This document shows positions 16,009-23,388 of a DNA stretch of 39,185 nucleotides, one piece after another (the stretch's first letter is position 1; each line of letters begins with the position of its first letter). The notes below the pieces were generated by a model. The model saw nothing but the letters and a program-made list of their open reading frames with translations. It searched no databases and had not been told where the DNA came from. This DNA is from JAILZP01 sp037444185 (GTDB lineage Bacteria; Bacillota; Desulfotomaculia; Desulfotomaculales; Desulfocucumaceae), in NCBI GenBank assembly GCA_037444185.1, contig JBBIMW010000020.1, positions 1 through 39,185 of the forward strand, in the 5' to 3' direction. The position numbers were made by a program, and so were the translations under genes.

Positions 16009-16254
16009 TTAATTTTGCCATTTTATGTTGCCGGATCCGCAGACGGGACAGAAATTGAAAAAAGCCGGCGGGTCTTCAAAGGCCGCCTGGGCCTCGTCAA
16101 GGCTTGACCCCAGGCACTCCATGGTGATTATCCGGCCGTTGGGGTCGAAATTGGCCATTAATCCGTATGGCGGAGGGTTGGCGCTTTCTTCCTCCCTGGA
16201 CGTAATGCTGCTTGCCAGAAACCGGTTGTTTCCGCAGGATGCGCATCGGGGCAA
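16009..16254 (-). CDS. Small zinc-ribbon protein of unknown function
   Basis: An 81-residue protein with two CXXC pairs, CASC at residues 4-7 and CPVC near the C-terminus, which would bind one zinc ion as a ribbon. The middle has an acidic helix (SLDEAQAAFEDP). The TTG at 16254 has GGAGG 8 bases upstream. The gene overlaps the annotated 3' end of rluB by 158 bp in another frame. It is not the anti-TRAP protein, which has a different cysteine pattern. Function unknown. Confidence 0.7.
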   Translation of the reverse strand: MPRCASCGNNRFLASSITSREEESANPPPYGLMANFDPNGRIITMECLGSSLDEAQAAFEDPPAFFNFCPVCGSGNIKWQN

Positions 16255-17056
16255 GCCCTTCTCCTCCGTTTATTCCGGTGTGTTGCTCGCCCGAAAGGGA
16301 GCTTTTTCTATCATTCCCCGCCAGCCGGGAAATTATACCAGTCCCGGCCATTTTTTTCAGGCCGCGCACTTCGTTTTCACGTAGCAGCCTGTATTGTCCG
16401 GGCCTTAGGTTTCCCAGAACGAGGTTCCCGATTCTCACTCTCTTGAGCCTGATCACTTCGTGTCCCAATTTGGCGAACATCCTTCTGATCTGCCGGTTGC
16501 GCCCTTCGTGGAGGGTCATTTCCAGGAGGGCGTTGCCGTCCCTTTCTTCCATGAACTGTATGCCGGCCGGGGCGGTCAGGCCGTCTTCCAGCTGCACGCC
16601 CCGGGACAGCATCTCCAGTACCCGGGATCCAGGCACACCCCTGACCCTAACCCGGTAAGTCTTGGGTATGACGTGGGAAGGGTGGGTCAGCCGGTGGGTC
16701 AGGTCGCCGTCATTGGTCAGCAGGAGAAGTCCCTCGCTGTCATAGTCCAGCCTTCCCACAGGGAATACCCTTTCACTTATTCCATCCAGGAGGTCGGTGA
16801 CTATTTTCCTGCCCCCCGGGTCCCTGGCGGTGGACAGATAGCCCCTGGGTTTGTTGATCAGTATATACACCAGCCTTTCCGGCTTGCCCAGCATTTTTCC
16901 GTCCACCTCCACCCTGTCCCGGGCGAGGTTTATCACGGTTCCGGGGACGTTTACAGTTTTTCCATTCACCCTGACCCTGCCGGAGGCGATTATTTCTTCG
17001 CAGGCACGGCGTGAAGCCACGCCGTGCCTGGCCATGAATTTGTGCAGTCTTTCCAA
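16097..17056 (-). CDS. rluB: rRNA pseudouridine synthase, RluB/RsuA family
   Basis: Makes pseudouridine in ribosomal RNA. An N-terminal S4 RNA-binding domain (about residues 1-60, ERLHKFMARHGVASRRACEE) is followed by the catalytic domain with GRLDYDSEGLLLLTNDG, whose Asp is the nucleophile, and GRNRQIRRMF. The TTG at 17056 is chosen: GGGAG stands 8 bases before it and the protein begins MERLHKFM as in the family. The family domain ends near residue 240-250. The last about 60 residues are unlike the family and overlap the zinc-ribbon gene in another frame, so the tail may come from loss of the original stop or a frameshift. 319 residues as read. Confidence 0.93.
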   Translation of the reverse strand: MERLHKFMARHGVASRRACEEIIASGRVRVNGKTVNVPGTVINLARDRVEVDGKMLGKPERLVYILINKPRGYLSTARDPGGRKIVTDLLDGISERVFPVGRLDYDSEGLLLLTNDGDLTHRLTHPSHVIPKTYRVRVRGVPGSRVLEMLSRGVQLEDGLTAPAGIQFMEERDGNALLEMTLHEGRNRQIRRMFAKLGHEVIRLKRVRIGNLVLGNLRPGQYRLLRENEVRGLKKMAGTGIISRLAGNDRKSSLSGEQHTGINGGEGLAPMRILRKQPVSGKQHYVQGGRKRQPSAIRINGQFRPQRPDNHHGVPGVKP

Positions 17057-17147
17057 ACACACCATCTCCCTTTCCATGGCAGTGGCCGGGGCCGCCAAAG
17101 GCGGCGCCGTCTTACGACAGCATTTTATCACATATGCCGGCCGAAAA

Positions 17148-17169
17148 CAAAAAAACCTCTGAAAGGTTT
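17148..17169 (-). terminator. Intrinsic terminator after spmAB
   Basis: On the minus strand AAACCT / AGGTTT (5-nt loop) runs into a T stretch. It lies about 120 bp after spmB and just before rluB. Confidence 0.7.
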
Positions 17170-17219
17170 GCGTCTCATGCCGCATTGCTTATTCTGCCGG
17201 GAGACAGGAGACAGAATGA

Positions 17220-17248
17220 ATAACTTAGGTAACCGGTACCTAAGTTAT
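17220..17248. repeat. Perfect 12-bp inverted repeat
   Basis: ATAACTTAGGTA and TACCTAAGTTAT flank a 5-base ACCGG centre. There is no T run, so it is not a simple terminator. It could be a protein-binding operator or an RNA hairpin in the spmAB 3' region, 40 bp after the spmB stop. Confidence 0.6.
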
Positions 17249-17287
17249 GTGCGGTGCCACATCAATGGCCGCTGTAGCCCGGTGAGT

Positions 17288-17821
17288 TCAGCCGTACACC
17301 CTGTTAACTATGTAAACCGATGCCGCCAAGGTGGTCAGGTCGGCGGCCAGGCCGGAATATATGGCGTAGCGGTATCTGACGACGCCCACGGAACCGAAGT
17401 AAAGAGTCAGCACGTAAAAAGTGGTGTCGCTGGTCCCCTGCATGGTGGACACCAGCCTGCCCAGGTGGGAGTCGGGCCCGTGGCCGGCGATGACGTCGGT
17501 GGCGATTCCCAGGGCCGCTCCACCGGAAAGGGGCCTCATCAGGGCGTGGGGAATCAGTTCGGGGGGGAAGCCGGTCAGGTGCAGAAGGGGTGAAAGTGCT
17601 CCCGCCATGACTTCCATGGCGCCGGAGGCCTTGAAAATGTTTATGGAGACCATCATGGCCACCAGGTAGGGTATTGTTTTGACGGCCGTGGAAAACCCTT
17701 TTTCGGCACCCTCCACAAAGGCCTCGAACACTTTTACGCCCCGGGCCATGGCCGCCAGGGGGACCAGCAACAGTATCAACGGTATGGCCCATGCGGAGAG
17801 ATCCACTATCAGGGGATACAT
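17288..17821 (-). CDS. spmB: Spore maturation protein B
   Basis: A 177-residue membrane protein with a nucleoside-transporter-like gate domain and several hydrophobic helices. SpmB works with SpmA in spore core dehydration and heat resistance. The conserved MRPLSGGAALGI segment and the GTSDTTFYVL loop are typical. The ATG at 17821 follows spmA by 4 bp, with GGGAGG upstream. The pair occurs as in other spore formers, but without dacB upstream. Confidence 0.94.
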   Translation of the reverse strand: MYPLIVDLSAWAIPLILLLVPLAAMARGVKVFEAFVEGAEKGFSTAVKTIPYLVAMMVSINIFKASGAMEVMAGALSPLLHLTGFPPELIPHALMRPLSGGAALGIATDVIAGHGPDSHLGRLVSTMQGTSDTTFYVLTLYFGSVGVVRYRYAIYSGLAADLTTLAASVYIVNRVYG

Positions 17822-17825
17822 GAGG

Positions 17826-18431
17826 TTAATGCCTCCCTGTCTTTGTATGAAACTCCCTCAGCAGCTTGTCCACCAATACGGCCACCGTCATTCCGCAGGC
17901 GGTGGCGAAGATGGTGGTGCCCACAACTCCGGCGGGGTCGGTGGACCCGTACATTGCCCTGATGCCTATGATGGTGGTGGGGATCAGAGTAATGCACGAG
18001 GTGTTCAAAGCCAGAAAAGTGCACATGGACGGGGTGGCGGTTTTTTTGTCGCCCCGGTTCAGCTTTTGCATCTCCTGCATGGCGATGAGGCCCATGGGTG
18101 TGGCCGCATTTCCCAGCCCCAATATATTGGCGCTGATATTCATTATTATCGCCCCCATGGCCGGATGATTCCGGGGGATGTCGGGAAACAGAAACCGTAA
18201 AAGCGGTGCGATGATTCTTGACAACAGGGAGATTGCCCCCGATTCCTCGGCCAGCTTCATGACGCCCAGCCAGAAGGCAATAATGGCGATTAGACCCAGG
18301 GAAGTTTTGACGGCATTATTGGCCCCCTCCAGGGCCGCCTTGGTGACTATTTCGATATTGCCCTTGGCGGCGGCCGTCAGTATGCCGAAAATCATCATGC
18401 CCAGCCAGAGTACGTTGACCAAGCGCCCCAC
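17826..18431 (-). CDS. spmA: Spore maturation protein A
   Basis: A 201-residue membrane protein, partner of SpmB in spore maturation. NISANILGLGNAATPMGL and the LNTSCITLIPTTIIG stretch are characteristic of the family, with five or six hydrophobic segments. The start is taken as GTG at 18431. In many spore formers dacB precedes spmA; here an unrelated FAD oxidoreductase stands upstream, 110 bp away. Confidence 0.94.
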   Translation of the reverse strand: MGRLVNVLWLGMMIFGILTAAAKGNIEIVTKAALEGANNAVKTSLGLIAIIAFWLGVMKLAEESGAISLLSRIIAPLLRFLFPDIPRNHPAMGAIIMNISANILGLGNAATPMGLIAMQEMQKLNRGDKKTATPSMCTFLALNTSCITLIPTTIIGIRAMYGSTDPAGVVGTTIFATACGMTVAVLVDKLLREFHTKTGRH

Positions 18432-18541
18432 CCCTGCCTTGATTTTATGTCTCCTGGATTCTGCGCCCGCCAGGGCGGCTTATTTATGTTTTAAATTATG
18501 TTCCACTGGTAAATTATAGAACAGGGAGGGCTTGAATCCGG

Positions 18542-19810
18542 TTATTTTTTGAATATGTCGGTCAGTCCGGCGCTATTGACCCGTTTTTTTATGGCTTCCA
18601 GGCTGGTGGCGTACAGACCCTTTTCTTTCATTCTTTCAAAGTAGACCGATCCCGAGAATGTGTATTTCATCTTCAATCCGGTCCCGGTTTCCATCCGGTT
18701 CAGCATAAATGAAATAAGGTCGCCGGACGCCGTTGTTTCGGGAAGTATTACGGGTTCCTTGCCCGAGGCGGACCGGGCGGCGTTGTGTCCTGCCAGCATG
18801 CCCGTCACGATGGCTTCGGTGTGTCCCACCAGCAGGCCGGTTTTTTCACCGGCGCAAAAAAGGTTGGGTGCGCCTTTGACCCGCAGTTCAACGGTGGCCG
18901 GGGCGATGGCCATGAACCGCACGGAGTTTCCCCTTCCTCCGGAATAGGGATCGGCATACCTGGCTTTGGCGAAGCCGTCTATGGTTCTCAATACCTCCAG
19001 TGGGAAATAGGGAGTCATCAGCTTGACGTGCCCGGTGTCCAGCAGTACCAGATTGTCGGCGTATTCTTTCAGATTGTACTGCTGGCAGGCCTTGCGGTCC
19101 AGCAGGCTTTCCCTTTTTATGTTTTCCGGCAGGGGGATGACGGCTACACCGTCCCTCTCCACATTGTTGACCAGCCAGGGGGCCAAGGATTTTTTATCCA
19201 GCTTGCATGAGCCGCTTATGGCCTCAAACTGACTGGAATTTTCGCCGGCAGTGATTTCAGCGATTCCCGCCCTGGCGGTCAGGCTCACCCTGGGGCCGAA
19301 ACTGGGACACCTTAGAATGCACATGACGCAGCCGGTTCCGTAACGGGTGCAGTTGTTGACCGGCCCCGCCGTGCCGGTGGCGTCGATGAATGCGTCTCCT
19401 TCCGTGACTGCGCCTCCCGAAGTGACAACACCGGTTATGTATCCGTCTTTTTTTACCATGTCGGTCACCCTGTGCTGCAGTCTCAGGATGACCCCCTTTT
19501 CTGCCAGAAACCTCCTTATTATGGGTTCTATGCCGGTTACGTCGTATAGCGTGGCGTGCCTGTGACCGGGAAAATTAACCCAACGGTGGCGGGCCCTACC
19601 GTCGATGACTCTGACCAGGTCCTCCCCCCCCATGGCCGCCACTTCCTCAATGGCGGTATAGCGGCCGTTGTTGCGCATGATGCCCCCCACAAGTCCGGTG
19701 CCCAGCAGCATGTCTGTCCTTTCCAGCAGTATCACCCTGCACCCGGCCAGGGCCGCTGCATAGGACGCCGCGCAGCCGGCCCATCCTCCTCCCACCACCA
19801 CCACTGTCAT
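18542..19810 (-). CDS. FAD-dependent oxidoreductase
   Basis: A 422-residue flavoprotein with an N-terminal FAD-binding motif (VVVGGGWAGCAASYAAALAG, then an acidic residue in LLER) and a second FAD segment NLFCAGEKTGLLVGHTEA. The overall plan recalls the GidA/TrmFO flavoprotein group but it is not either enzyme. A cysteine motif CVMCILRC near residues 176-183 could bind a metal or act in redox. Substrate unknown. It stands alone between the terminator at 19917-19946 and spmA. The ATG at 19810 is preceded by a G-rich site. Confidence 0.8.
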   Translation of the reverse strand: MTVVVVGGGWAGCAASYAAALAGCRVILLERTDMLLGTGLVGGIMRNNGRYTAIEEVAAMGGEDLVRVIDGRARHRWVNFPGHRHATLYDVTGIEPIIRRFLAEKGVILRLQHRVTDMVKKDGYITGVVTSGGAVTEGDAFIDATGTAGPVNNCTRYGTGCVMCILRCPSFGPRVSLTARAGIAEITAGENSSQFEAISGSCKLDKKSLAPWLVNNVERDGVAVIPLPENIKRESLLDRKACQQYNLKEYADNLVLLDTGHVKLMTPYFPLEVLRTIDGFAKARYADPYSGGRGNSVRFMAIAPATVELRVKGAPNLFCAGEKTGLLVGHTEAIVTGMLAGHNAARSASGKEPVILPETTASGDLISFMLNRMETGTGLKMKYTFSGSVYFERMKEKGLYATSLEAIKKRVNSAGLTDIFKK

Positions 19811-19916
19811 CAGTGGGACACCCCCCTGCCCAAATGGGATCCATGTATATATTTATTTATTCGTACCAGTATATTGTTGAATACTAAATAAGTGTTTCAA
19901 GCACTGTAAAGGACAT

Positions 19917-19946
19917 AAAAAAGCCGCCCGGCCGGGCGGCTTTTTT
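19917..19946. terminator. Bidirectional intrinsic terminator
   Basis: A perfect palindrome with GCCGCCC / GGGCGGC arms, flanked by six A on one side and six T on the other, so it can stop transcription in both directions. It ends the ytfI-ytfJ unit on the minus strand and abuts copy B of the 54-bp repeat. It resembles the hairpin beside copy A. Confidence 0.9.
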
Positions 19947-19947
19947 A

Positions 19948-20001
19948 ATGTATAGGAAACTATGCTTGCATTATTACTTGTGGATAAGTTTTCTATACAT
20001 G
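19948..20001. repeat. 54-bp repeat, copy B (inverted)
   Basis: An exact reverse complement of positions 1-54. It contains the DnaA-box sequence TGTGGATAA at 19979-19987 and the same near-palindromic ends. In both copies the same end faces a GC hairpin terminator. Confidence 0.95.
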
Positions 20002-20008
20002 GTGGTTT

Positions 20009-20138
20009 GTAAGGGTGCGGCCCCCTTACGATTGCTGGGCGCTCAGGACGCGCAGCGTCCGTCGAAGGGGCGGCAGCCCCTGGCGAACAAGAAAAGCGAT
20101 ACTTTTTTCAGCTATTAGGCGATGAAATCGCTTTTCTT
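20009..20138. other. Non-coding segment with four consecutive hairpins
   Basis: Between repeat copy B and ytfJ, within a 338-bp gene-free gap (19811-20148), four inverted repeats follow each other: GTAAGGG/CCCTTAC (20009-20029), GGACGC/GCGTCC (20046-20060), GGGGC/GCCCC (20067-20080) and a 12-bp perfect pair AAGAAAAGCGAT/ATCGCTTTTCTT (20089-20138). No open frame fits. It may be a small RNA, the 3' part of the ytfJ transcript, or a mobile repeat. Confidence 0.5.
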
Positions 20139-20148
20139 GCTGAAGGGC

Positions 20149-20595
20149 CTACAGTGCGGCTCCAGGTGCCGCAACCGCTTCCCCCGCAGTGGCGGGTGAG
20201 CGCCGCACCTTTTCCTGGTCCAAAATGGCCTGGATTTGGGAAATTATTTGCGGTGCGACGTCAATCAGCCGGTCCGCGATGGCATTGCCGTCCACCGGCA
20301 AGAGCCTGATCCGGCCGTTCCCCACCACCAGAAAGCCCACCGGTCTGACTGACACGCCACCGCCGCTGCCGCCGGCGAAAAAAGGAGTCTGATCCTGTCC
20401 TCCTCCGCCCTCTCCGGCAGAGACCTCGAACTCCCCGCCGCCTGCGGCGAATCCGCACGATACTCTGGATACTGGTATAATCACTGTTCCGTCGGGTGAT
20501 TCCACGGGATCTCCCACCACGGTGTTCACGTTCACCATTTCCTTGATATTTTCCATGGCGGTTTTCATTAGGGACTCAATAGGTTGGCCCGCCAA
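20149..20595 (-). CDS. ytfJ: Sporulation protein YtfJ (GerW family)
   Basis: A 148-residue protein of the YtfJ/GerW family found in spore formers and tied to germination. The core pattern is present: PIESLMKTAMENIKEMV, GDPV, then TVIIPVSRVSCGFAAGGGEF and a Gly-rich loop followed by VRPVGFLVV. The TTG at 20595 is chosen with AAGGAGGTG upstream; an open extension before it has no family similarity. It follows ytfI by 87 bp, the same pairing as in Bacillus. Confidence 0.93.
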   Translation of the reverse strand: MAGQPIESLMKTAMENIKEMVNVNTVVGDPVESPDGTVIIPVSRVSCGFAAGGGEFEVSAGEGGGGQDQTPFFAGGSGGGVSVRPVGFLVVGNGRIRLLPVDGNAIADRLIDVAPQIISQIQAILDQEKVRRSPATAGEAVAAPGAAL

Positions 20596-20682
20596 ATTGC
20601 AGCCACCTCCTTCAAAATGCTTTCCTTTTGGGCCTATAGACTTCACTCTTAATTGTTGCCAGAAATGCGCAAAATATGCGGG

Positions 20683-21378
20683 TTATGGCCTGGTCTCCCG
20701 GATTTTGCCGCGCCTGCACAATTCAATTATTCTAAAAAGTCCGCCGCCTATTAGAAGCTTTACCAAAAGCCCGAGGCCGGCATAGACAACATGCGCCGCC
20801 CTGGCGCCAAGCCGGCAGTCCAGGTTTACTGTCAGGCAGGGCTTGCTGAAGTCCGGGACCACCGCCAGGGCGGGCAGTTTTAATGTCTTTGTCCGGCGAA
20901 GTAGCAACGACACTGCGCAAACCTTCAGGGACCAGATCAATCCTGTGGCCATACCTGTCCGGAAGGGATCTCCCAGCCCGAAAACGGTCTTCCAGGCCAG
21001 ATGGCTGATAGTTGTCCGGCGGCTGATGTATTCCAGGTAAGGTCCGGCCAGGCTGAGCACATCCGCCCACTGCAGCAGCCGCCTGAAAGCATTCACGGTG
21101 ACCGGCAGTGCGGCTTTTTTCCTTTTTCCTGACAACACCCTGCCGCCGTCCCTTTGCAATCCGGGGCGATAGATCAGCGCCGCCCGGCGCAAAGTGGCGT
21201 CAATGTCCAGCATATCCACGCTGTACCGGCAAATATTAAACTTCCACAGTGACAGATCCACCCTCAGGCGATCGGCTTTCCCTTCCCTGCCGTAGCGCAC
21301 AGATAGATGGACGGGCGCAGAAAGGACGATGGCGGCCACCAGGGCCAGGGTGGCCAGAATTATCAACGCCTCCGCCAC
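20683..21378 (-). CDS. ytfI: DUF2953 membrane-anchored protein (YtfI-like)
   Basis: A 231-residue protein with an N-terminal transmembrane segment (about residues 4-22) and a mostly beta-rich remainder of the DUF2953 type, with a FGLGDPFRTGMATG motif in the middle and a hydrophobic stretch near the C-terminus. The role is unknown; it is linked to sporulation by its constant neighbour ytfJ. The GTG at 21378 is preceded by GGGGAGGGG. The gap to trpS (146 bp) holds no gene. Confidence 0.85.
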   Translation of the reverse strand: MAEALIILATLALVAAIVLSAPVHLSVRYGREGKADRLRVDLSLWKFNICRYSVDMLDIDATLRRAALIYRPGLQRDGGRVLSGKRKKAALPVTVNAFRRLLQWADVLSLAGPYLEYISRRTTISHLAWKTVFGLGDPFRTGMATGLIWSLKVCAVSLLLRRTKTLKLPALAVVPDFSKPCLTVNLDCRLGARAAHVVYAGLGLLVKLLIGGGLFRIIELCRRGKIRETRP

Positions 21379-21524
21379 GGCTTCCCCTCCCCGTCTCCTG
21401 CCGGCGCTGTTTTTTCGCGGTATGGCTGTTCAGTTTTTTCACAACAAACCCCCGTTTGCGGCAGTGATTGACTTTATTCTGCCTGTCAACGGGGGTAAAA
21501 ATGTATGGCTGATACATGCCGGAC

Positions 21525-22511
21525 TTAAATCCTCATGGCCTCCCTGACCATGCGCATGGTTTCAGCGGCCTCCCGGCGGGCCCTGGAGGCCCCGTCGGCC
21601 AGCACTTCCTCCACAAAGCCCGGGCGGGATGTTATTTCTTTCCTTTTCTCCCTGAGCGGGGCCAGCACTCTGTCCAGGCTGGATTGAATTATCCTTTTGC
21701 AGGCCACGCACCCTATTTCCCCCTTCCGGCACTGGTCTTCGATGCCGGCCAGTTCTCCGGGGCTGTATATGGAGTGGTACTTGTGAACCACACACACCTC
21801 CGGGTGTCCCGGATCGTTTTTTCTTATCCTGGCCGGATCGGTGATCATGGAGTTTACTTTTTTCTTTAGATCGTCGGTGCCGGTGAAAATGCCTATATCG
21901 TTGGCGTAGCTCTTGCTCATTTTACGACTGTCAATTCCCGGCAGCAGGCTTACCTTGGCCAGCAGGGCCCTGGGCTCGGGGAAAACTGACCTGCCGTACA
22001 TGTGATTGAAGCGGCGGGCCACCTCCCGGCAGAGTTCCAGGTGGGGTAGCTGATCCTCTCCCACCGGCACGGCGTCCGCCCGGTAAACGAGAATGTCCGC
22101 CGCCTGCAGCAGGGGGTAGCCCAAAAAACCGTAGGTCATGATGTCCTTGCCCTGCTCCCTGAACTGCTGTACCTGGTCTTTGTATGTGGGCACCCTTTCC
22201 AGCCAGCTTAGAGGTATGATCATGGAGAACAGCAGGTGCAGCTCGGCGTGTTCCATTATATCGGACTGGGTGAAAATAACGCTTTTTTCAGGGTCAAGCC
22301 CCACCGCCAGCCAGTCCGCCACCATTTCCAGGGTGTTTTTCTTTATTTCCCCGGTTTCTTCGAAGGATGTGGTCAGGGCGTGCCAGTCTGCGGAGAAGAA
22401 AAAGCAGCTGTACTCCTCCTGGAGCTTTTTCCAGTTCTCCAGCACGCTCAGGTGCCCTATGTGAAGCCGGCCGGTGGGCCTCATCCCGCTGAGAATTTTA
22501 TTTTTGGCCAA
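21525..22511 (-). CDS. trpS: Tryptophanyl-tRNA synthetase
   Basis: A 328-residue class I aminoacyl-tRNA synthetase charging tRNA-Trp. The HIGH signature is GRLHIGHLS near residue 15 and the KMSKS signature is SRKMSKSYAND. GMRPTG at the N-terminus is typical. The start is TTG at 22511, 8 bases after GGGG. No T-box is visible in its upstream region, which is filled by repeats, so control differs from the T-box trpS genes of many Firmicutes. Confidence 0.97.
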   Translation of the reverse strand: MAKNKILSGMRPTGRLHIGHLSVLENWKKLQEEYSCFFFSADWHALTTSFEETGEIKKNTLEMVADWLAVGLDPEKSVIFTQSDIMEHAELHLLFSMIIPLSWLERVPTYKDQVQQFREQGKDIMTYGFLGYPLLQAADILVYRADAVPVGEDQLPHLELCREVARRFNHMYGRSVFPEPRALLAKVSLLPGIDSRKMSKSYANDIGIFTGTDDLKKKVNSMITDPARIRKNDPGHPEVCVVHKYHSIYSPGELAGIEDQCRKGEIGCVACKRIIQSSLDRVLAPLREKRKEITSRPGFVEEVLADGASRARREAAETMRMVREAMRI

Positions 22512-22540
22512 GATAAAATCCCCTTCCCTGATACGATTTC

Positions 22541-22763
22541 CGCCGCAACGCAGCAGGTGGACTTTTTCAACAGTCCACTAGGAGAGTGTTGCAAAACCCA
22601 TTTATGCGACATCAAGCAAATATAGCCGATATAGCCGGAGGCTGTTCAAAAAGCTCCAGATGCAAGGCGCGGCAAGGATTTGAGCGGAGGCGTACTTGGT
22701 GGTACGTTGGAGCGAAAAAGCCGCCGCCGCAACGCAGCAGGTGGACTTTTTCAACAGCCTCCT
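22541..22763. repeat. Cluster of dispersed palindromic elements
   Basis: Two direct copies of a stretch containing AACGCAGCAGGTGGACTTTTTCAACAG end near 22573 and 22757. Between them, at about 22636, is the inverted arm GGAGGCTGTTCAAAAAGC, so 22636-22763 forms a long imperfect palindrome of about 128 bp. A second sequence at 22582-22629 (GAGAGTGTTGCAAAACCC...) has a related copy at 32311-32358. The outer end CTAG supplies the stop codon of the site-2 protease gene. Confidence 0.85.
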
Positions 22764-23388
22764 AGAAAGCCGAATGCATCACCCTGGCCACCCAGGTAAG
22801 GAAGCTGTACACCGGGACAATGACCACTCCCAGTATCTTGCCGATTATGCCGGTGAAAAGCAGGAGGACCAGTATGATAATGCCGTACTGCTCGAATCTG
22901 TATACCCACTCCCGGCTGCCCGGCAATAATCCCGTTATTATTTTGGATCCGTCCAGGGGGGGGATGGGCAGCAAATTGAATACGGCCAGGATAACGTTGA
23001 TTCTTATTATTTCCTGGGTAATCCGGCCGGCATGGGGGACATCCCACAGAAAAGCCCCGAGAAGGGCGGCGGCCATCACCGCTGTAAGAAGGTTTGAGGC
23101 CGGCCCGGCCAGGGACACCATGATCATGCCGGCGTCCCTGTTGCCCCTGAAGTTGAACGGGTTAACCGGCACCGGCCTGGCCCAGCCGAAACCGGCGAAA
23201 TAAAGCATAATCAGCCCCAGCACGTCTACGTGGGCTGCGGGATTCAGGGTCAGCCTCCCCTGGTGGTGGGCCGTCCTGTCCCCCAGGCTGTAAGCCGCCC
23301 TGGCGTGGGCGTATTCATGAACGGTCAGGCCGATTATCACCGCCGGGGTCATGTACAGTAGCTTTTCGGGGTCGAAGAAGTCTAACAA
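22762..23388 (-). CDS. Site-2 protease (M50 family, rhomboid-like membrane zinc protease)
   Basis: A 208-residue intramembrane metalloprotease. Zinc-binding HEYAH lies near residue 24, and the third ligand is in NLLPIPPLDG near residue 140, with several transmembrane helices. Members cleave membrane-bound regulators; the substrate here is unknown. The TTG at 23388 overlaps the end of the CCA-transferase gene by 7 bp. The TAG stop lies in the boundary of the repeat that follows, so the original C-terminus may have been altered by that insertion. Confidence 0.92.
   Translation of the reverse strand: MLDFFDPEKLLYMTPAVIIGLTVHEYAHARAAYSLGDRTAHHQGRLTLNPAAHVDVLGLIMLYFAGFGWARPVPVNPFNFRGNRDAGMIMVSLAGPASNLLTAVMAAALLGAFLWDVPHAGRITQEIIRINVILAVFNLLPIPPLDGSKIITGLLPGSREWVYRFEQYGIIILVLLLFTGIIGKILGVVIVPVYSFLTWVARVMHSAF

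Noticed and set aside
16009..16254. Anti-TRAP protein (RtpA)
   Set aside because: The CXXC pairs are far apart and the protein is longer, unlike the DnaJ-like cysteine cluster of anti-TRAP.
1..20001. A 20-kb composite transposon bounded by the 54-bp inverted copies
   Set aside because: The interior is core biosynthetic and sporulation genes in a normal clostridial order, with no transposase. Two dispersed repeat copies explain it better.
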